Assembly (NCBI RefSeq): GCF_020966755.1
Contig: NZ_JAJKFT010000010.1
Coordinates: 1,390,720 to 1,454,719, forward strand
Direction: 5' to 3'
DNA length: 64,000 bases
Source: Blastopirellula sediminis
GTDB taxonomy: Bacteria > Planctomycetota > Planctomycetia > Pirellulales > Pirellulaceae
Below the pieces are notes generated by a model. That model was not told the origin of the DNA and ran no database searches. It saw nothing but the letters and a program-made list of their open reading frames with translations. Made by a program: the position numbers and the translations under genes. Position 1 is the first letter of the stretch; each line of letters begins with the position of its first letter. Positions 53,963 to 63,538 of the stretch are shown here, piece after piece.

Positions 53963-54557
53963 TCTCGTTCAACACAATCACCTTGCGGATGTCGCTAGGG
54001 TTGCGGAACATGGCGGCGAGTTCGGCGGCGGCGCTGGTCGTTTTTAGCTCGTTGCCTTCGTCGTCCATGCCCCCCAGGTCGTAGTCGTACGCTTCCGGTT
54101 CTTTCGGACCTTCTTGCGCAGCTCTCAGATAGGCTTCCACAGAGTCGGTGTAATGTTCGCCATGCGACGGCAACTCTTCCTGTTCCGTCTTGACGTGCTG
54201 GCTCGGCAGCTGGTCGTGTGCGGTGATCGGCGGGAGGGGAGCGACCATCTCGGCCCTGACCATCGCCTCTTCCGAAGCGTAGGAGGGGGGCGCCTCTTGG
54301 ATCGGCGGTTGGCTGCGATTGTCGCCGCGGCCGGCTTGCTGCAGGAATTGGGCGATTTCCGATTCAAGGTCGTTGCCGGCTTGTTGCGGTCGCGGTCGCT
54401 GCGGAGCCTGCGGCTTGTTGGGGGGCGGAGTGCGATCCGCTTGCGTCGTCTTACCGCCGAACAACTTGAGAATCGCCGGGCCGATGACGAACAGCAGCAC
54501 GATCGCGATCCGAATGATCGTGTCAATGTCCGCGGCAATCAAGATCGGCAGTTGCAT
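53937..54557 (-). CDS. Hypothetical single-pass protein of the FloA/NfeD operon
   Basis: 206 residues. One N-terminal membrane helix (IDTIIRIAIVLLFVIGPAIL) followed by a long Pro/Gln/Glu-rich, probably disordered region (PPPNKPQAPQRPRPQQ; EEAMVRAEMVAPLPP), and a short helical C-terminus (AAELAAMFRNPSDIRKVIVL). It comes 24 bases after the floA stop, so it is the last gene of the unit. GGAG at 8 bases from the ATG. The disordered tail and anchor suggest an adaptor, but no family is recognised. Confidence 0.6.
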   Translation of the reverse strand: MQLPILIAADIDTIIRIAIVLLFVIGPAILKLFGGKTTQADRTPPPNKPQAPQRPRPQQAGNDLESEIAQFLQQAGRGDNRSQPPIQEAPPSYASEEAMVRAEMVAPLPPITAHDQLPSQHVKTEQEELPSHGEHYTDSVEAYLRAAQEGPKEPEAYDYDLGGMDDEGNELKTTSAAAELAAMFRNPSDIRKVIVLNEIMNRPNRF

Positions 54558-54581
54558 GATGTTCGTCTCCCGCTGGGCGCG

Positions 54582-55622
54582 CTACTTAGGTTGGTTGGAA
54601 CCGGAGAGCGCGATCGACTTTCGCATGTCGGTATCGGCTTGGACGTTGCGAAGCGAGTAGTAGTCCATGATGCCGAGCCGGCCCGACTGGAACGCTTCGG
54701 CCATCGCCAGCGGCACTTCCGCTTCCGCTTCGACCAGCGCCGCTTTGGCGTTCTCGATCTCGGCCATGTTTTCGCGTTCGGCGGCGACCGCCATGGCTCG
54801 TTTTCCTTCGGCCCGGGCGCGAGCGACGCGAGTGTCGGCTTCGGCCTGGTCGGCGCTCAAGCGGGCGCCGATGTTTTCGCCGACGTCGATGTCGGCGATG
54901 TCGATCGAGACGATCTCGAACGCCGTGTTATGGTCGAGCCGGCGAGCGAGCACGGTCTTCGAGATCATGTCGGGGTTTTCGAGCACGATCGAATGGGTCT
55001 CGGCCGAACCGATGGCGCTGACGATACCTTCGCCGACGCGGCCGATGATCGTTTCTTCGGTGGCGCCGCCGATTAGCTTCTGCAGGTTCGCACGGACCGT
55101 GACGCGGGCTTTCACCTTCAGCTGAATGCCGTCTTTGGCGACCGCGTCGAGCGAAGGACGAGCGGCGCCGCGGGGCGGGCAGTCGATCACCTTCGGATAA
55201 ACGCTGGTCTGAACCGCTTCCAGCACGTCGCGTCCCGCCAGGTCGATCGCGGTCGCTTCGCGGAAGGTGAGTTGAATCGTTTTCGCTTTGTTAGCGGCGA
55301 TTAGGGCGCGAATCACCAGCGGGACGTTACCGCCGGCCAGGTAATGCGCTTCGAGCGACTTGCTGGTGATGCCGGTGTTTTCGCCGAGGCCGGCTTGGAC
55401 CGCCATGATCTTGCTGCGGACGATCGTCTTCGGATTCACTTTGCGGAATGACATGCCGATGAGGTCCATCAGGCCGACGCCGGCGCCGGTCCAGATCGAT
55501 TGGATCCACAGTCGGAAGTAAAAGGCGAGGATCCCGAAAAAGATCAGGCCGATGACCGCAGCTACCAACATCCCGAAGATGAGGAAGGGACCGAAGTTGT
55601 CCAGAAAGTCGGCGATAAGCAT
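54582..55622 (-). CDS. floA: Flotillin-like membrane-microdomain protein FloA
   Basis: 346 residues. An N-terminal hairpin anchor ([21 protein letters not shown]) and [22 protein letters not shown] are typical of the UPF0365/FloA family. SPFH-type domain and long coiled-coil follow ([50 protein letters not shown], quoted in parts). Organises membrane microdomains. Sits directly downstream of two NfeD proteins, the usual partner context for flotillin-like genes. Confidence 0.93.
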   Translation of the reverse strand: MLIADFLDNFGPFLIFGMLVAAVIGLIFFGILAFYFRLWIQSIWTGAGVGLMDLIGMSFRKVNPKTIVRSKIMAVQAGLGENTGITSKSLEAHYLAGGNVPLVIRALIAANKAKTIQLTFREATAIDLAGRDVLEAVQTSVYPKVIDCPPRGAARPSLDAVAKDGIQLKVKARVTVRANLQKLIGGATEETIIGRVGEGIVSAIGSAETHSIVLENPDMISKTVLARRLDHNTAFEIVSIDIADIDVGENIGARLSADQAEADTRVARARAEGKRAMAVAAERENMAEIENAKAALVEAEAEVPLAMAEAFQSGRLGIMDYYSLRNVQADTDMRKSIALSGSNQPK

Positions 55623-55697
55623 AGCGTTTTTCTTCTCACTTCAGGGATGTGGGGAGGAATCTCCGACCCCATGTTTAAACCGGTTTCGTACCCCAAG

Positions 55698-56288
55698 TCA
55701 AGCGAACGGGTCCTCGAGCGGATCGATTCCGAGCGACTCCAGCGACTGCGAATAGGGGTCGCTGCCGTCCTTCTTGGCGGCGGCGGGGGGCGTGGTCGCT
55801 TGATCTTCGGCCCGGACGACGACGATTTGCGTCCCGTCGACCTCGACCACTTCGATTTTTTCGCCCGCTTCGATCGCTCCCGATTCGCTGATTACGTTCC
55901 AGCTTTCTCCTTCAATTTCGGCGAAACCGCCCGGAAGGAGCGGGCAACTGGCGACCCCCACTTTGCCGACCAGCCGAGCCAGGTGCTCTTTCTCTTCCTC
56001 CTCTTCCTTCGTCTTCGCTGGGGTATTCAGCAGCACCATCCGGCCGATCGGCGTATGGGGCCAAAACCTCACCGCGAACGCGAAGAGGACCGGCATCGTG
56101 ATGACGGCGGCGCCTAAGAACAAGGTGCCGACCGCCGGTCCGCAGTAGACATAGGCCCAGATGATCGAACTGATCATCGCGGCGAACGCCAGGACTCCGA
56201 GAATACCGGCCGAGGGGAGAAGGAACTCGAGAAAAATCAGACCGACGGCGATCGCCATCAGGATCAGCGCAAAGTAAATCGGCGACAT
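55698..56288 (-). CDS. NfeD-family membrane protein (short form)
   Basis: 196 residues. Three to four helices (IYFALILMAIAVGLIFLEF; GILGVLAFAAMISSIIWAY; GTLFLGAAVITMPVLFAFAV), then an acidic linker of Glu/Lys (KTKEEEEEKEHL) and an OB-fold NfeD domain (LVGKVGVASCPLLPGGFAEI). Ends GIDPLEDPFA. GGAAAA before ATG 56288. It lies between the long NfeD and floA, and acts with FloA at the membrane by family precedent. Confidence 0.85.
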   Translation of the reverse strand: MSPIYFALILMAIAVGLIFLEFLLPSAGILGVLAFAAMISSIIWAYVYCGPAVGTLFLGAAVITMPVLFAFAVRFWPHTPIGRMVLLNTPAKTKEEEEEKEHLARLVGKVGVASCPLLPGGFAEIEGESWNVISESGAIEAGEKIEVVEVDGTQIVVVRAEDQATTPPAAAKKDGSDPYSQSLESLGIDPLEDPFA

Positions 56289-56327
56289 GCTTTTTTCCTG
56301 CAATTTATCTGCGCGCAACGCTCTTCG

Positions 56328-58511
56328 CTACTTTGGCTTGACGAGGAGATAGTTGCCTCGAGCCTCTACGGCGATCACTTCGGCGCCGCGCGGCGCAAAG
56401 CCCGTCTCACACGTCACATTCACCAATTCGCGACCGAACTTCGCTTTTCCGCCGGGGACGAGTTGCGATTGCGCAATGCCGGTTTGTCCCACCAGGTGCG
56501 TCAGGTCGACGATCATCTCGCGACGATGCTGCTCTTCAGCCGCTTCTTCGTCGGGAGGCTGGAGCATCGAATCACGCAGGTAAGGAACATGCGGCACTAT
56601 ATGTTTCGCGAACATCAGCGATACGGCGATCGCCGCCATCACGATAAAGATGTTCGCCAGCGAGTAGGGGACCTGCGCCATTTGATAATCGGTCTGCGGC
56701 CAGATGAAGGTCTGGCTCGCCAAGACGACCGAGGCCAAGATCATCGCGCCGCCGCCAAGCCCGAAAATGCCGAAGCCGGGCAAGACGAAAATCTCAATCG
56801 CGACGCAACCGACGCCGCCGACAAACAGCAGCACTTCCAACCAACCGGCTGTGCCGCTGAGAAACTGGCTCCAAAAGTAAAAGCCGAAACAGACCGCCGA
56901 CATGAAGCCGAAGATCCCAATGCCGGGCGCCTGCATCTCCATGATCAAGGCCGAGATGCCGATGAACAAAAAGAACCAGGCGAGCGCCGGATGGGCCAGG
57001 GCGTCGATCAATTGATGAGCCCATGTCCGCACCGGCTGCGAAATCTCGCCGCTGACGCCGTAGCGTCGCGCAACGTCGGTGGCATCGGCGGCGATCGCGT
57101 CGGCCAGACGAAGATCGAACGCCTGGCCGCCGGTCAGTTCGAGCGGTTGTCCTGGAACCGTGATGACGGCGGTTTGCTCCCACAACTCCGGAGCGATTTG
57201 ATCCTGCAGTTCTTCCTGGCAGAAGAGAGCGGTGAGGCCTGACTGCTTGTGGCGATAGTTGGCGACTTCCAGTTGCGGATCGACCATCGCCGCCCATGCG
57301 GACCAGCGCCGCTGCTTTTTCTCGCCGACTTGAATCAGGAAGTTGCGAACGTCGACAGTCCCTTGTTCGGTGTATTGATAGCCGCCGGCGCCGCCGAGGA
57401 TTGCGTCGGTCGAGACGACGATCTCGTCGCACGCGAAGGGAATGATTGCGGCGTTACTGGCCGCTTTCCCTTTGACGAGCGCCACGGTGCGGACTTCGTC
57501 AGGCTGCTTCATCAGGTAGTTCATCAGCGACTCGACCGCGACCGGATCGCCGCCGGGAGAGTCGATCTCGATCAGGACGAGATTCGCCTGATGGGCGACT
57601 TCGCTCTGAATCATCCGCATCAGCTGTTGCACGTGATTGTGCGTGATGGCGCCGCTCAGTTTGACCTGCGTCGCTTTCCAATCACGTTCGAGCGAGTAGT
57701 CGAGTTGCAGATCGACGTCAGGCACTTCCAGTTGCTGTGCGAGTTGCTGTTGCGACTCGGCGAGATGGCTGATCAGCTGATACTTCAGCCGGAGATCGCG
57801 ACCGGTGAAGATCGCCAACTCGCCGGCCGAGACGATCTTTTCCGACTTGCCGACTTCGCCTGCCTTTTTCAGCTCTTCGTATTTCTCGCCGCTGACGAAC
57901 TGGCGGTCGTTGACGCGAAAGACTTGTTCTTGGCGATCGAGCATGGCGACGGCGATCGCTTGCGGCAGCGAGTTACGGAAGCCGGCAATCTCTTCGTACG
58001 CTTTGCGCATCGTCTCGGAGATCGACTTCTCTTTGATGCCAGCGTCCCCCAGCTGCGCGTCAGGCGCCATGATGATCTGCTCACAGGCGAGCGGCAGCAG
58101 CACGGCATGACCGGTGACTGATTCAGGGAGGTAGGCGACGGTCCGCACGCGACTCATTTCGGTCGAAGTGAGAAAACGAGCCAAGGCCAGGCAGCGTTCA
58201 AACTGACTATCGTCCGCCGAGCCGCCGCGGCCAGGGCGAAGTTCAAGGATCAAGACAGGACGCGGTTCTACATCCGGGAGCGCTTGCAGGGCTCGCTCGA
58301 TGCTTTGCTGAATCGCGACGTCCGACGATCCGGCGATCGGCAAGGAGATCCGCACGCGGGCCGCTTGCCGCGGCTCGTCGTCTTGCGCGTGCAGCAGCGA
58401 AACGAAACCGATCGCACCGAACAGCGCGAGCAGAATCGAGAAGAGCCGGGGAGATCCTGGCAGGACTTGTTGTAGCAGCGCGAGTTTTCGCAAAGCGGGT
58501 TTACTCCACAC
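56328..58511 (-). CDS. NfeD-family membrane protease-like protein (long form)
   Basis: 727 residues from GTG. Signal/anchor helix FSILLALFGAIGFVSLLHA, then two ClpP-like serine-protease-fold halves (~55-230 and ~290-430), four to five helices (~510-640) and a C-terminal OB-fold NfeD domain (~660-727). The second half keeps the family's Ser context (KGKAASNAAIIPFACDEIVV). The first half reads SVTGHAVLLPLACEQIIM and lacks a Ser-Ala-Gly motif, so it may be catalytically inactive. Start of the FloA/NfeD operon. Long NfeD proteins with degenerate N-terminal halves are known in other phyla. Confidence 0.85.
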   Translation of the reverse strand: MWSKPALRKLALLQQVLPGSPRLFSILLALFGAIGFVSLLHAQDDEPRQAARVRISLPIAGSSDVAIQQSIERALQALPDVEPRPVLILELRPGRGGSADDSQFERCLALARFLTSTEMSRVRTVAYLPESVTGHAVLLPLACEQIIMAPDAQLGDAGIKEKSISETMRKAYEEIAGFRNSLPQAIAVAMLDRQEQVFRVNDRQFVSGEKYEELKKAGEVGKSEKIVSAGELAIFTGRDLRLKYQLISHLAESQQQLAQQLEVPDVDLQLDYSLERDWKATQVKLSGAITHNHVQQLMRMIQSEVAHQANLVLIEIDSPGGDPVAVESLMNYLMKQPDEVRTVALVKGKAASNAAIIPFACDEIVVSTDAILGGAGGYQYTEQGTVDVRNFLIQVGEKKQRRWSAWAAMVDPQLEVANYRHKQSGLTALFCQEELQDQIAPELWEQTAVITVPGQPLELTGGQAFDLRLADAIAADATDVARRYGVSGEISQPVRTWAHQLIDALAHPALAWFFLFIGISALIMEMQAPGIGIFGFMSAVCFGFYFWSQFLSGTAGWLEVLLFVGGVGCVAIEIFVLPGFGIFGLGGGAMILASVVLASQTFIWPQTDYQMAQVPYSLANIFIVMAAIAVSLMFAKHIVPHVPYLRDSMLQPPDEEAAEEQHRREMIVDLTHLVGQTGIAQSQLVPGGKAKFGRELVNVTCETGFAPRGAEVIAVEARGNYLLVKPK

Positions 58512-58704
58512 CGTTGCCGAGAAGTTGAAAAGGAGAGTTCCGAAAGGAATTCGTCGCTAACCTCTTCAGCTTACCGAGAATCCGACGCCCAAATTATAGA
58601 ACGTCCCAAACTTCCAGCCAACAAACGAGTTGCAATCGTTATGAGCTGCGAAAATAGGACAACCGGGGCGGCGGCGAAGTTCAAGCAATTCCGCCGCTTG
58701 CGGC

Positions 58705-59409
58705 CTAACCGAGGTTCACTTCCAGGATTTGGAATTTCAGACCCGGCATCGTGGCGCCCCCATTATGAAAGTAGACCCCTTGATAGCAGTATCGCTCCAT
58801 CGGGACGTGGGTATGGCCGAAATAGACGTCGGTGAGGCCGGTCTCGACGCCGTGCCCTACCGATTCGAGATACGACATAATCCGCCGCGCCACGAGACGC
58901 TTGGGATTGATCGCGACGCTGATCGCTTTGTGCAGACGGGCTTTCACCGCCAGATCGTAGAGCTGGTGATGGTAGGCGGGGCGGCGGCGGGGTTCGTGTT
59001 TCATCGCGCGGGCGGCGATCAGGCCGGCGGCGTCCATGTGACGATTGGCGACGTCGCCGTGCAACATCAGGATGTCGCCGATCCGCAGATAAAAGGGTTC
59101 CCACGCCAGGTTCGAGAGGGAATTGGAAAGCTCATCGAGCCGCTCGACAAACAGCGGCAGACAATCGTGATTGCCGAGCAAGTAGTGAAACTGGCAATCG
59201 GGATGCGATGTAATGAAGCGGTGGAGCCAGTCGATTGCGGCGTCGACGGTCGCTTCGGCCGAAGGAAGGGTCGACCAATCGAAATCGAAGATGTCGCCGC
59301 CGAGGACGAACGTCGATCCGGTAGAGGCCCGCTCGTTGAAAGCGGCTTCGTACTGCGCGGCGTTGGACCGCGCGGAGAAGATATGCAGGTCGGAGACGAA
59401 GTAGTGCAC
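58705..59409 (-). CDS. Metallophosphoesterase (LpxH/UDP-diacylglucosamine hydrolase-like)
   Basis: 234 residues from GTG 59409, chosen because AGGA lies 8 bases upstream; a TTG start at 59496 would give 263. Calcineurin-like motif set in order: FVSDLHIF (D-x-H), GGDIFDFD (G-D-x-x-D), LGNHDCLP (G-N-H-D), LHGD and FGHTHVPME (G-H-x-H). The FDW in place of Y/H after GGDIFD and the HMDAAGLIAARAMKHEP segment fit the LpxH/YbbF group. Likely hydrolyses a pyrophosphate in lipid A biosynthesis or a related substrate. No lpx neighbours. Confidence 0.82.
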   Translation of the reverse strand: MHYFVSDLHIFSARSNAAQYEAAFNERASTGSTFVLGGDIFDFDWSTLPSAEATVDAAIDWLHRFITSHPDCQFHYLLGNHDCLPLFVERLDELSNSLSNLAWEPFYLRIGDILMLHGDVANRHMDAAGLIAARAMKHEPRRRPAYHHQLYDLAVKARLHKAISVAINPKRLVARRIMSYLESVGHGVETGLTDVYFGHTHVPMERYCYQGVYFHNGGATMPGLKFQILEVNLG

Positions 59410-59550
59410 GGCTGGGTCGATCCTGGCAATTGTCGACGGGGAGGGGCCGATTCGGTCCCGCTCCTCTTTATACGTCGCTAGCGATCGAAAGTGCAAAAAA
59501 TAACGGAAATCCGCCTTTATCGTACCCGGTGACGACGCTAGCGGGAAAGC

Positions 59551-60414
59551 CTAGCCCGAGAGGAGCGACGAGCCGTTTTTCTGGAAAGTGATGAAGTAGT
59601 AGCGGACCACTTCGGAACTGGTCAGCGGATCGTCCCCTTGCCAGAGCACCGTATAGGTGCGGCCGTCGAGCGAAAACTTGTAGACGATCGCCGCTTGCAG
59701 TCCCTCCATCGGGACGTCGCCGGTCAAGCGGATCCGATGGATCTGGGCGCCGCCGGCGAAATGCGAACTGCGATCCGACACGCTGAAGAGATTCGCCGAC
59801 TCGACATTTCGTTTCGCTTCGGCGACGGCGATTTGCCCGGTCAGGTTGTTCCAATCGTCGTTCGCTTCGTTGCGCACTTCGACCAGAAAGCGTCCCATTT
59901 CGGGATCCTCTTGCAGCCAGACCGTCGCAGCGTCGTCTTTCGAGCTTTCGGTCGGCACATCCGGAAACTGAATCGACCATCCTTCCGGATTTTCGTACTT
60001 GCTCCAGTTCAAACGTTCGGTGAGCGGGGGCGGGGGAAGCGGCGCATCTCGCGAGGTCGTCGTCGGCAGTTTGAGCGTCTGCGCTTTTTCGTACGCGATG
60101 GCGATTCCGACGCCGATCATCACCACGAACATCAGCAAGACTCCGAACAGCGTCGCCTGCCGACGGAACTTACGGCGCGCCAGCGAATGGGCCGCTCGGT
60201 CGGCCAGCGGATCTTTGATCGGAATCTCCGCGTCGTCCATTAAGTTACGCGACATCGCCGGAGCGCCGCGAAACGTCGTCGCACCTGGAGTCGCCGCCCC
60301 CGCGACAAGGCGAGTCACCTCGCCGCACTTGGGACAGCGGACCTTCTTGTCGGCCAACCGCTCGTTGGCTTCAAAGGTGGCGTGGCAATGCGAACAGGTC
60401 GCGACGATCGACAT
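59551..60414 (-). CDS. Zinc-ribbon membrane protein (paralogue 1)
   Basis: 287 residues. MJ0042-type zinc ribbon at the N-terminus with Cys7, Cys10, Cys27 and Cys30 (MSIVATCSHCHATFEANERL; KVRCPKCGE). One membrane helix follows (TLFGVLLMFVVMIGVGIAIA). The soluble C-terminal domain (~130-287) carries WSIQFPDVPTESSKD and TYTVLWQGDDPLTSSEVVRY. ATG 60414 follows AAGGAT. The longer gene at 60552 has the same zinc ribbon spacing and a similar ending, so the pair is paralogous. Not in any well-described family. Confidence 0.7.
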   Translation of the reverse strand: MSIVATCSHCHATFEANERLADKKVRCPKCGEVTRLVAGAATPGATTFRGAPAMSRNLMDDAEIPIKDPLADRAAHSLARRKFRRQATLFGVLLMFVVMIGVGIAIAYEKAQTLKLPTTTSRDAPLPPPPLTERLNWSKYENPEGWSIQFPDVPTESSKDDAATVWLQEDPEMGRFLVEVRNEANDDWNNLTGQIAVAEAKRNVESANLFSVSDRSSHFAGGAQIHRIRLTGDVPMEGLQAAIVYKFSLDGRTYTVLWQGDDPLTSSEVVRYYFITFQKNGSSLLSG

Positions 60415-60551
60415 CGCAGCGATCCTTTCGGGGAAGTAGGGAGGAGATGGATTATGGACGTCTGACGTCAAAAACGTCCAAAAGGAGCGACTCCCATATT
60501 CTTAAGCCCACTTCGTCGGACCGCAATACGAAACAGGCTCTTCGCGCGGCG

Positions 60552-62240
60552 TTATTGATCGCCGAACTTCTCTCCGTCGATCGTAAACGACGTGAAAAAG
60601 TTGTCGACGTCGTCGTGATAATGGTCTCCCGCCCAGAGAACGACGAACATCCGTTGTTGTATGAAGATTAAAAGAACCCGCGTTTCGCCCGGCTGATTGC
60701 GCACAATGTCTTTCGCCAACTGATACTCCACCGCGTAGTTGCCCCCAATCATGTGACGGCGAATCGACGTGATGTAGGGGCTTTCATCCGCTAATTCTGG
60801 GAGGTTGAAGGGGAGCCAATGTTCGCGAATCGGCTTGGCGCCGGACGGCGGCCTGGCGACCGGAATCGCGTCCGAGTAGTAAATCGCGAACGTTTCCTGC
60901 TTGCCGACCAGGTTGGCGCCGCGGACCGTCACCTCTTCGCGCCGCTCCGGCCGCAGTTCGGCGAATGATTGAGGGAATTGGACGCCGATCTTTCCGCTCG
61001 GATCAAAAAAGCGGATCGACGAAGTCGTCGGCTGGAACGTATCACTTGGTTCAAATCGGTTTGATCCGCCGCTCAGCGTCACCATGAGCACGATCAAGAC
61101 CAGGACCGCTGCTAATCCACCCCCGCCGATCAGCACGAGCTTGATCAATTGGCGTTTGTCGTCTTGGGCCGACAACGGTTCGGTCTCGCGACCCGGCATC
61201 AGCGAAGATGGTTTCGCCGACGCGGGGCCGGGATTGGCGTTGAGCGATCCGGAAGAGCGGCGCGGCGTCTCTTCGATCACCTCCACTTCGGTGATCACTT
61301 CCACAGACGAGTTCGATTGGCTGGGGGGCGGTTCGTCGATGAAGTCGTCATCGGCTAGCTCGACCACTTCCTCGTCATCCATCCTCTCAACCACCAGATC
61401 ATCGAAGCCGAGCTCAATCACTTCGTCTTCCGGCGGCTTCTCGGGAGGTTTCGGCGGTGCAGGGGGCTGCGGCGCGGGACGTGGAGGAGCCGGCGGGGGC
61501 GATGGAACGGGCGCTGCGGGACGCGAGTACGAAGCGGCGGCCGACGTGAACGCCGGTTCCGAGTCGGCCGGGCCGTCGAGGCAGGAGTCGTCCAAGTCGT
61601 CGTCGAACATCATCGCATGCGAACTGGGGGGCGCCGCTGGGCGTTCGACTTGCGGCAGCGCGGCGGGGGCGACGGCAACTGGCGAGAACTCGACAGCTTC
61701 GTGCCGCGCGGTCGTCAAAATGATCGGCGGCAGCGCTTCCCAAGCCGCGGTGATGGTCGGGTTGAGGACGATCGGTTGATCGGGCGGAGGCGTTGCATGC
61801 GGCGGCGCCGGAGGTGGCGTCGAAATGGGGGCGGCCGGCGCAGCAGCGGTAGGCGCCGCAGGAGTTGGTGGAGCCGGTGTTGGAACGGGAGCAGCGGCCG
61901 GTATTTCGACGGGCGTTTCGTCCGGCTTTTGTTCCGTGACTCCGGCAATTTCTTTCCACGAGCGCGTTGGAGCCGGTGTCGGCGGGGGAGTTTTCTCCGC
62001 CGGTTTTGCGGGAGTTTCGGCGCGTGGTTTGGCGGGCTTGGCGATCGGCAGGTCTTCCTGCGACGAATCGCTGGCGCGTCGCTGCTGTTTGGCCGCTTTC
62101 GCTTTCTTTTCCGCCTGGCTGACGACGTCGCCGATGCGGAAAGGCTCTTTACATTTCGGACAGCGCACATTCTTGCCGGCAAGATGATCTTGGGCGGTGA
62201 ACTTCGCCTGGCAGTGCGGGCAAGCGGCAATAAAACTCAC
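60552..62240 (-). CDS. Zinc-ribbon, Pro-rich membrane protein (paralogue 2)
   Basis: 562 residues from GTG 62240. The N-terminus matches paralogue 1 position for position: Cys7, Cys10, Cys27, Cys30 (VSFIAACPHCQAKF; NVRCPKCKEPF). A Pro/Ala-rich, low-complexity region of about 260 residues follows (APTPTPAPPTPAAPTAAA-type), then an acidic stretch (DEEVVELADDDFIDEP), a membrane helix (LVLIGGGGLAAVLVLIVLMVTL) and a C-terminal domain resembling paralogue 1 (FAELRPERREEV; MFVVLWAGDHYHDDVDNFF). The low-complexity part is why many unrelated frames are open on the other strand. Confidence 0.68.
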   Translation of the reverse strand: MSFIAACPHCQAKFTAQDHLAGKNVRCPKCKEPFRIGDVVSQAEKKAKAAKQQRRASDSSQEDLPIAKPAKPRAETPAKPAEKTPPPTPAPTRSWKEIAGVTEQKPDETPVEIPAAAPVPTPAPPTPAAPTAAAPAAPISTPPPAPPHATPPPDQPIVLNPTITAAWEALPPIILTTARHEAVEFSPVAVAPAALPQVERPAAPPSSHAMMFDDDLDDSCLDGPADSEPAFTSAAASYSRPAAPVPSPPPAPPRPAPQPPAPPKPPEKPPEDEVIELGFDDLVVERMDDEEVVELADDDFIDEPPPSQSNSSVEVITEVEVIEETPRRSSGSLNANPGPASAKPSSLMPGRETEPLSAQDDKRQLIKLVLIGGGGLAAVLVLIVLMVTLSGGSNRFEPSDTFQPTTSSIRFFDPSGKIGVQFPQSFAELRPERREEVTVRGANLVGKQETFAIYYSDAIPVARPPSGAKPIREHWLPFNLPELADESPYITSIRRHMIGGNYAVEYQLAKDIVRNQPGETRVLLIFIQQRMFVVLWAGDHYHDDVDNFFTSFTIDGEKFGDQ

Positions 62241-62346
62241 AGGCGGCTCTAACTTGGCGGGAGTCGGATGTGATGAGGGTAAATCGACGTGGACAGATAC
62301 GTCGATTTTCGTCCGTTGGGGGGTCGCCTGCAAGCGCTAATCGGCT

Positions 62347-63060
62347 CTAGCGCGGAAGACGGACGCGAGCGATCCGCTCACGCTCCATTTCGTCGAGCGA
62401 AAATGGGGTCGTCAGGATCGGGTGGTTCTGGTCTGCGCGAATTTGCAGCGCATAACCGTCACCTTCGGGTGCGTTGACCGGCATCGAAAAACTGCCGTCG
62501 GCCCGCGTCCGGAAATAATTCTCGATTGTCCGCGGCCCGATCAGGTCAATCGCCGCGCCGGCGATCGGCAGTCCGTCTCGATTGATGACGATTCCTCGGA
62601 TCACGAATTGATCAGGGCTCCGTCGATCAGCCTGCTGCATGGCCGAAAGGAGGGCCCGCAGTTCCAACGGATCTTCGCACTGGACGACGACCCGATCGTT
62701 ATCGAAATCGACCTGCAGGGCGGAGTTGGGACTGACGCTGGATTCGGCCTGCTGATAGAGCCGACGGACGTCGACATAGTTGGCGGTATAGGCGGCGGTC
62801 GGCATGTCGGCGTCGGCGGCGATTTCGACTTCCCCCAGCAGTTGCTTGGCCTGGGGCGAGTCGACCTGGAGCCAGCCGACCTGGGCTCGGTCGCTATACC
62901 GCCAATGGGTCCAGTAGGCCAGCGGCAGCGCGAGCACCGCGATGGCGATCAGCAGGGTGCGCAGCGAGATCCGGGGGCTCCGTCGCAGCCGTGGAAGGTA
63001 GAGCGTCGCGGCGCCGGCCGCGGCTCCAAGCAGCAAGATTAAGAGGACTTGAAAGGCCAT
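62347..63060 (-). CDS. Membrane-anchored protein with an SLRTLLIA anchor and regulatory-like C-terminus
   Basis: 237 residues from ATG 63060. Two N-terminal hydrophobic segments: FQVLLILLLGAAAGAATLYL, then the [22 protein letters not shown] segment that recalls the LRR proteins at 27211 and 28806. Residues ~60-150 are soluble. The last ~80 form a carboxypeptidase-regulatory-like domain (VIRGIVINRDGLPIAGAAIDLIGP, then YFRTRADGSFSMPV), ending DEMERERIARVRLPR. Function unknown. Confidence 0.68.
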   Translation of the reverse strand: MAFQVLLILLLGAAAGAATLYLPRLRRSPRISLRTLLIAIAVLALPLAYWTHWRYSDRAQVGWLQVDSPQAKQLLGEVEIAADADMPTAAYTANYVDVRRLYQQAESSVSPNSALQVDFDNDRVVVQCEDPLELRALLSAMQQADRRSPDQFVIRGIVINRDGLPIAGAAIDLIGPRTIENYFRTRADGSFSMPVNAPEGDGYALQIRADQNHPILTTPFSLDEMERERIARVRLPR

Positions 63061-63538
63061 ATTTGCGGCTGGAGTGCGATTGCGGGGGAACTTGGCTGGC
63101 TTTCCTTTTATTAACAGTAGCGCGCCGGCCCTGCGAGGGCAATCTGCCGCTGGCGCCGCTATCGGCCGTTTTTTCGGTAATACCTGAACGATTTCCGCCC
63201 TCGTCGCGTATGATGAGAGAGCTGGGAGCAAGCCCTTTCTAGGATCGGTTCAAGACGTACCGCTGCGCCAGGACGCGCAACCGACCATTCGTGACTAACG
63301 CCGAGAACGACGGCAGCCGTCACCATCTGAGCGAGAAGTTCAGGTGGCGCGGATTATGCCGAAAAAAACTCGCTCGGTTTCTTGTCGGTTTTTTTGACCA
63401 GGGCTAAATCGTGACCTAAGCTTTCGCGGGTCGAGACTCAGGGCCCACATTCTTAGGTCGGTTAACGTCGCCAAGTGCGACTGTTTCCCTTGTTCGCCTC
63501 GCCGGGCGACAGGCCCCCCAAAAACGACGGATTCTCGA
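63061..63538. other. 478-base intergenic region
   Basis: Divergent gap before the S41-type gene. It contains an A/T-tract hairpin around 63360-63400 (CCGAAAAAAACT...CGGTTTTTTTGAC) but no recognised coding frame or RNA gene. Confidence 0.35.
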
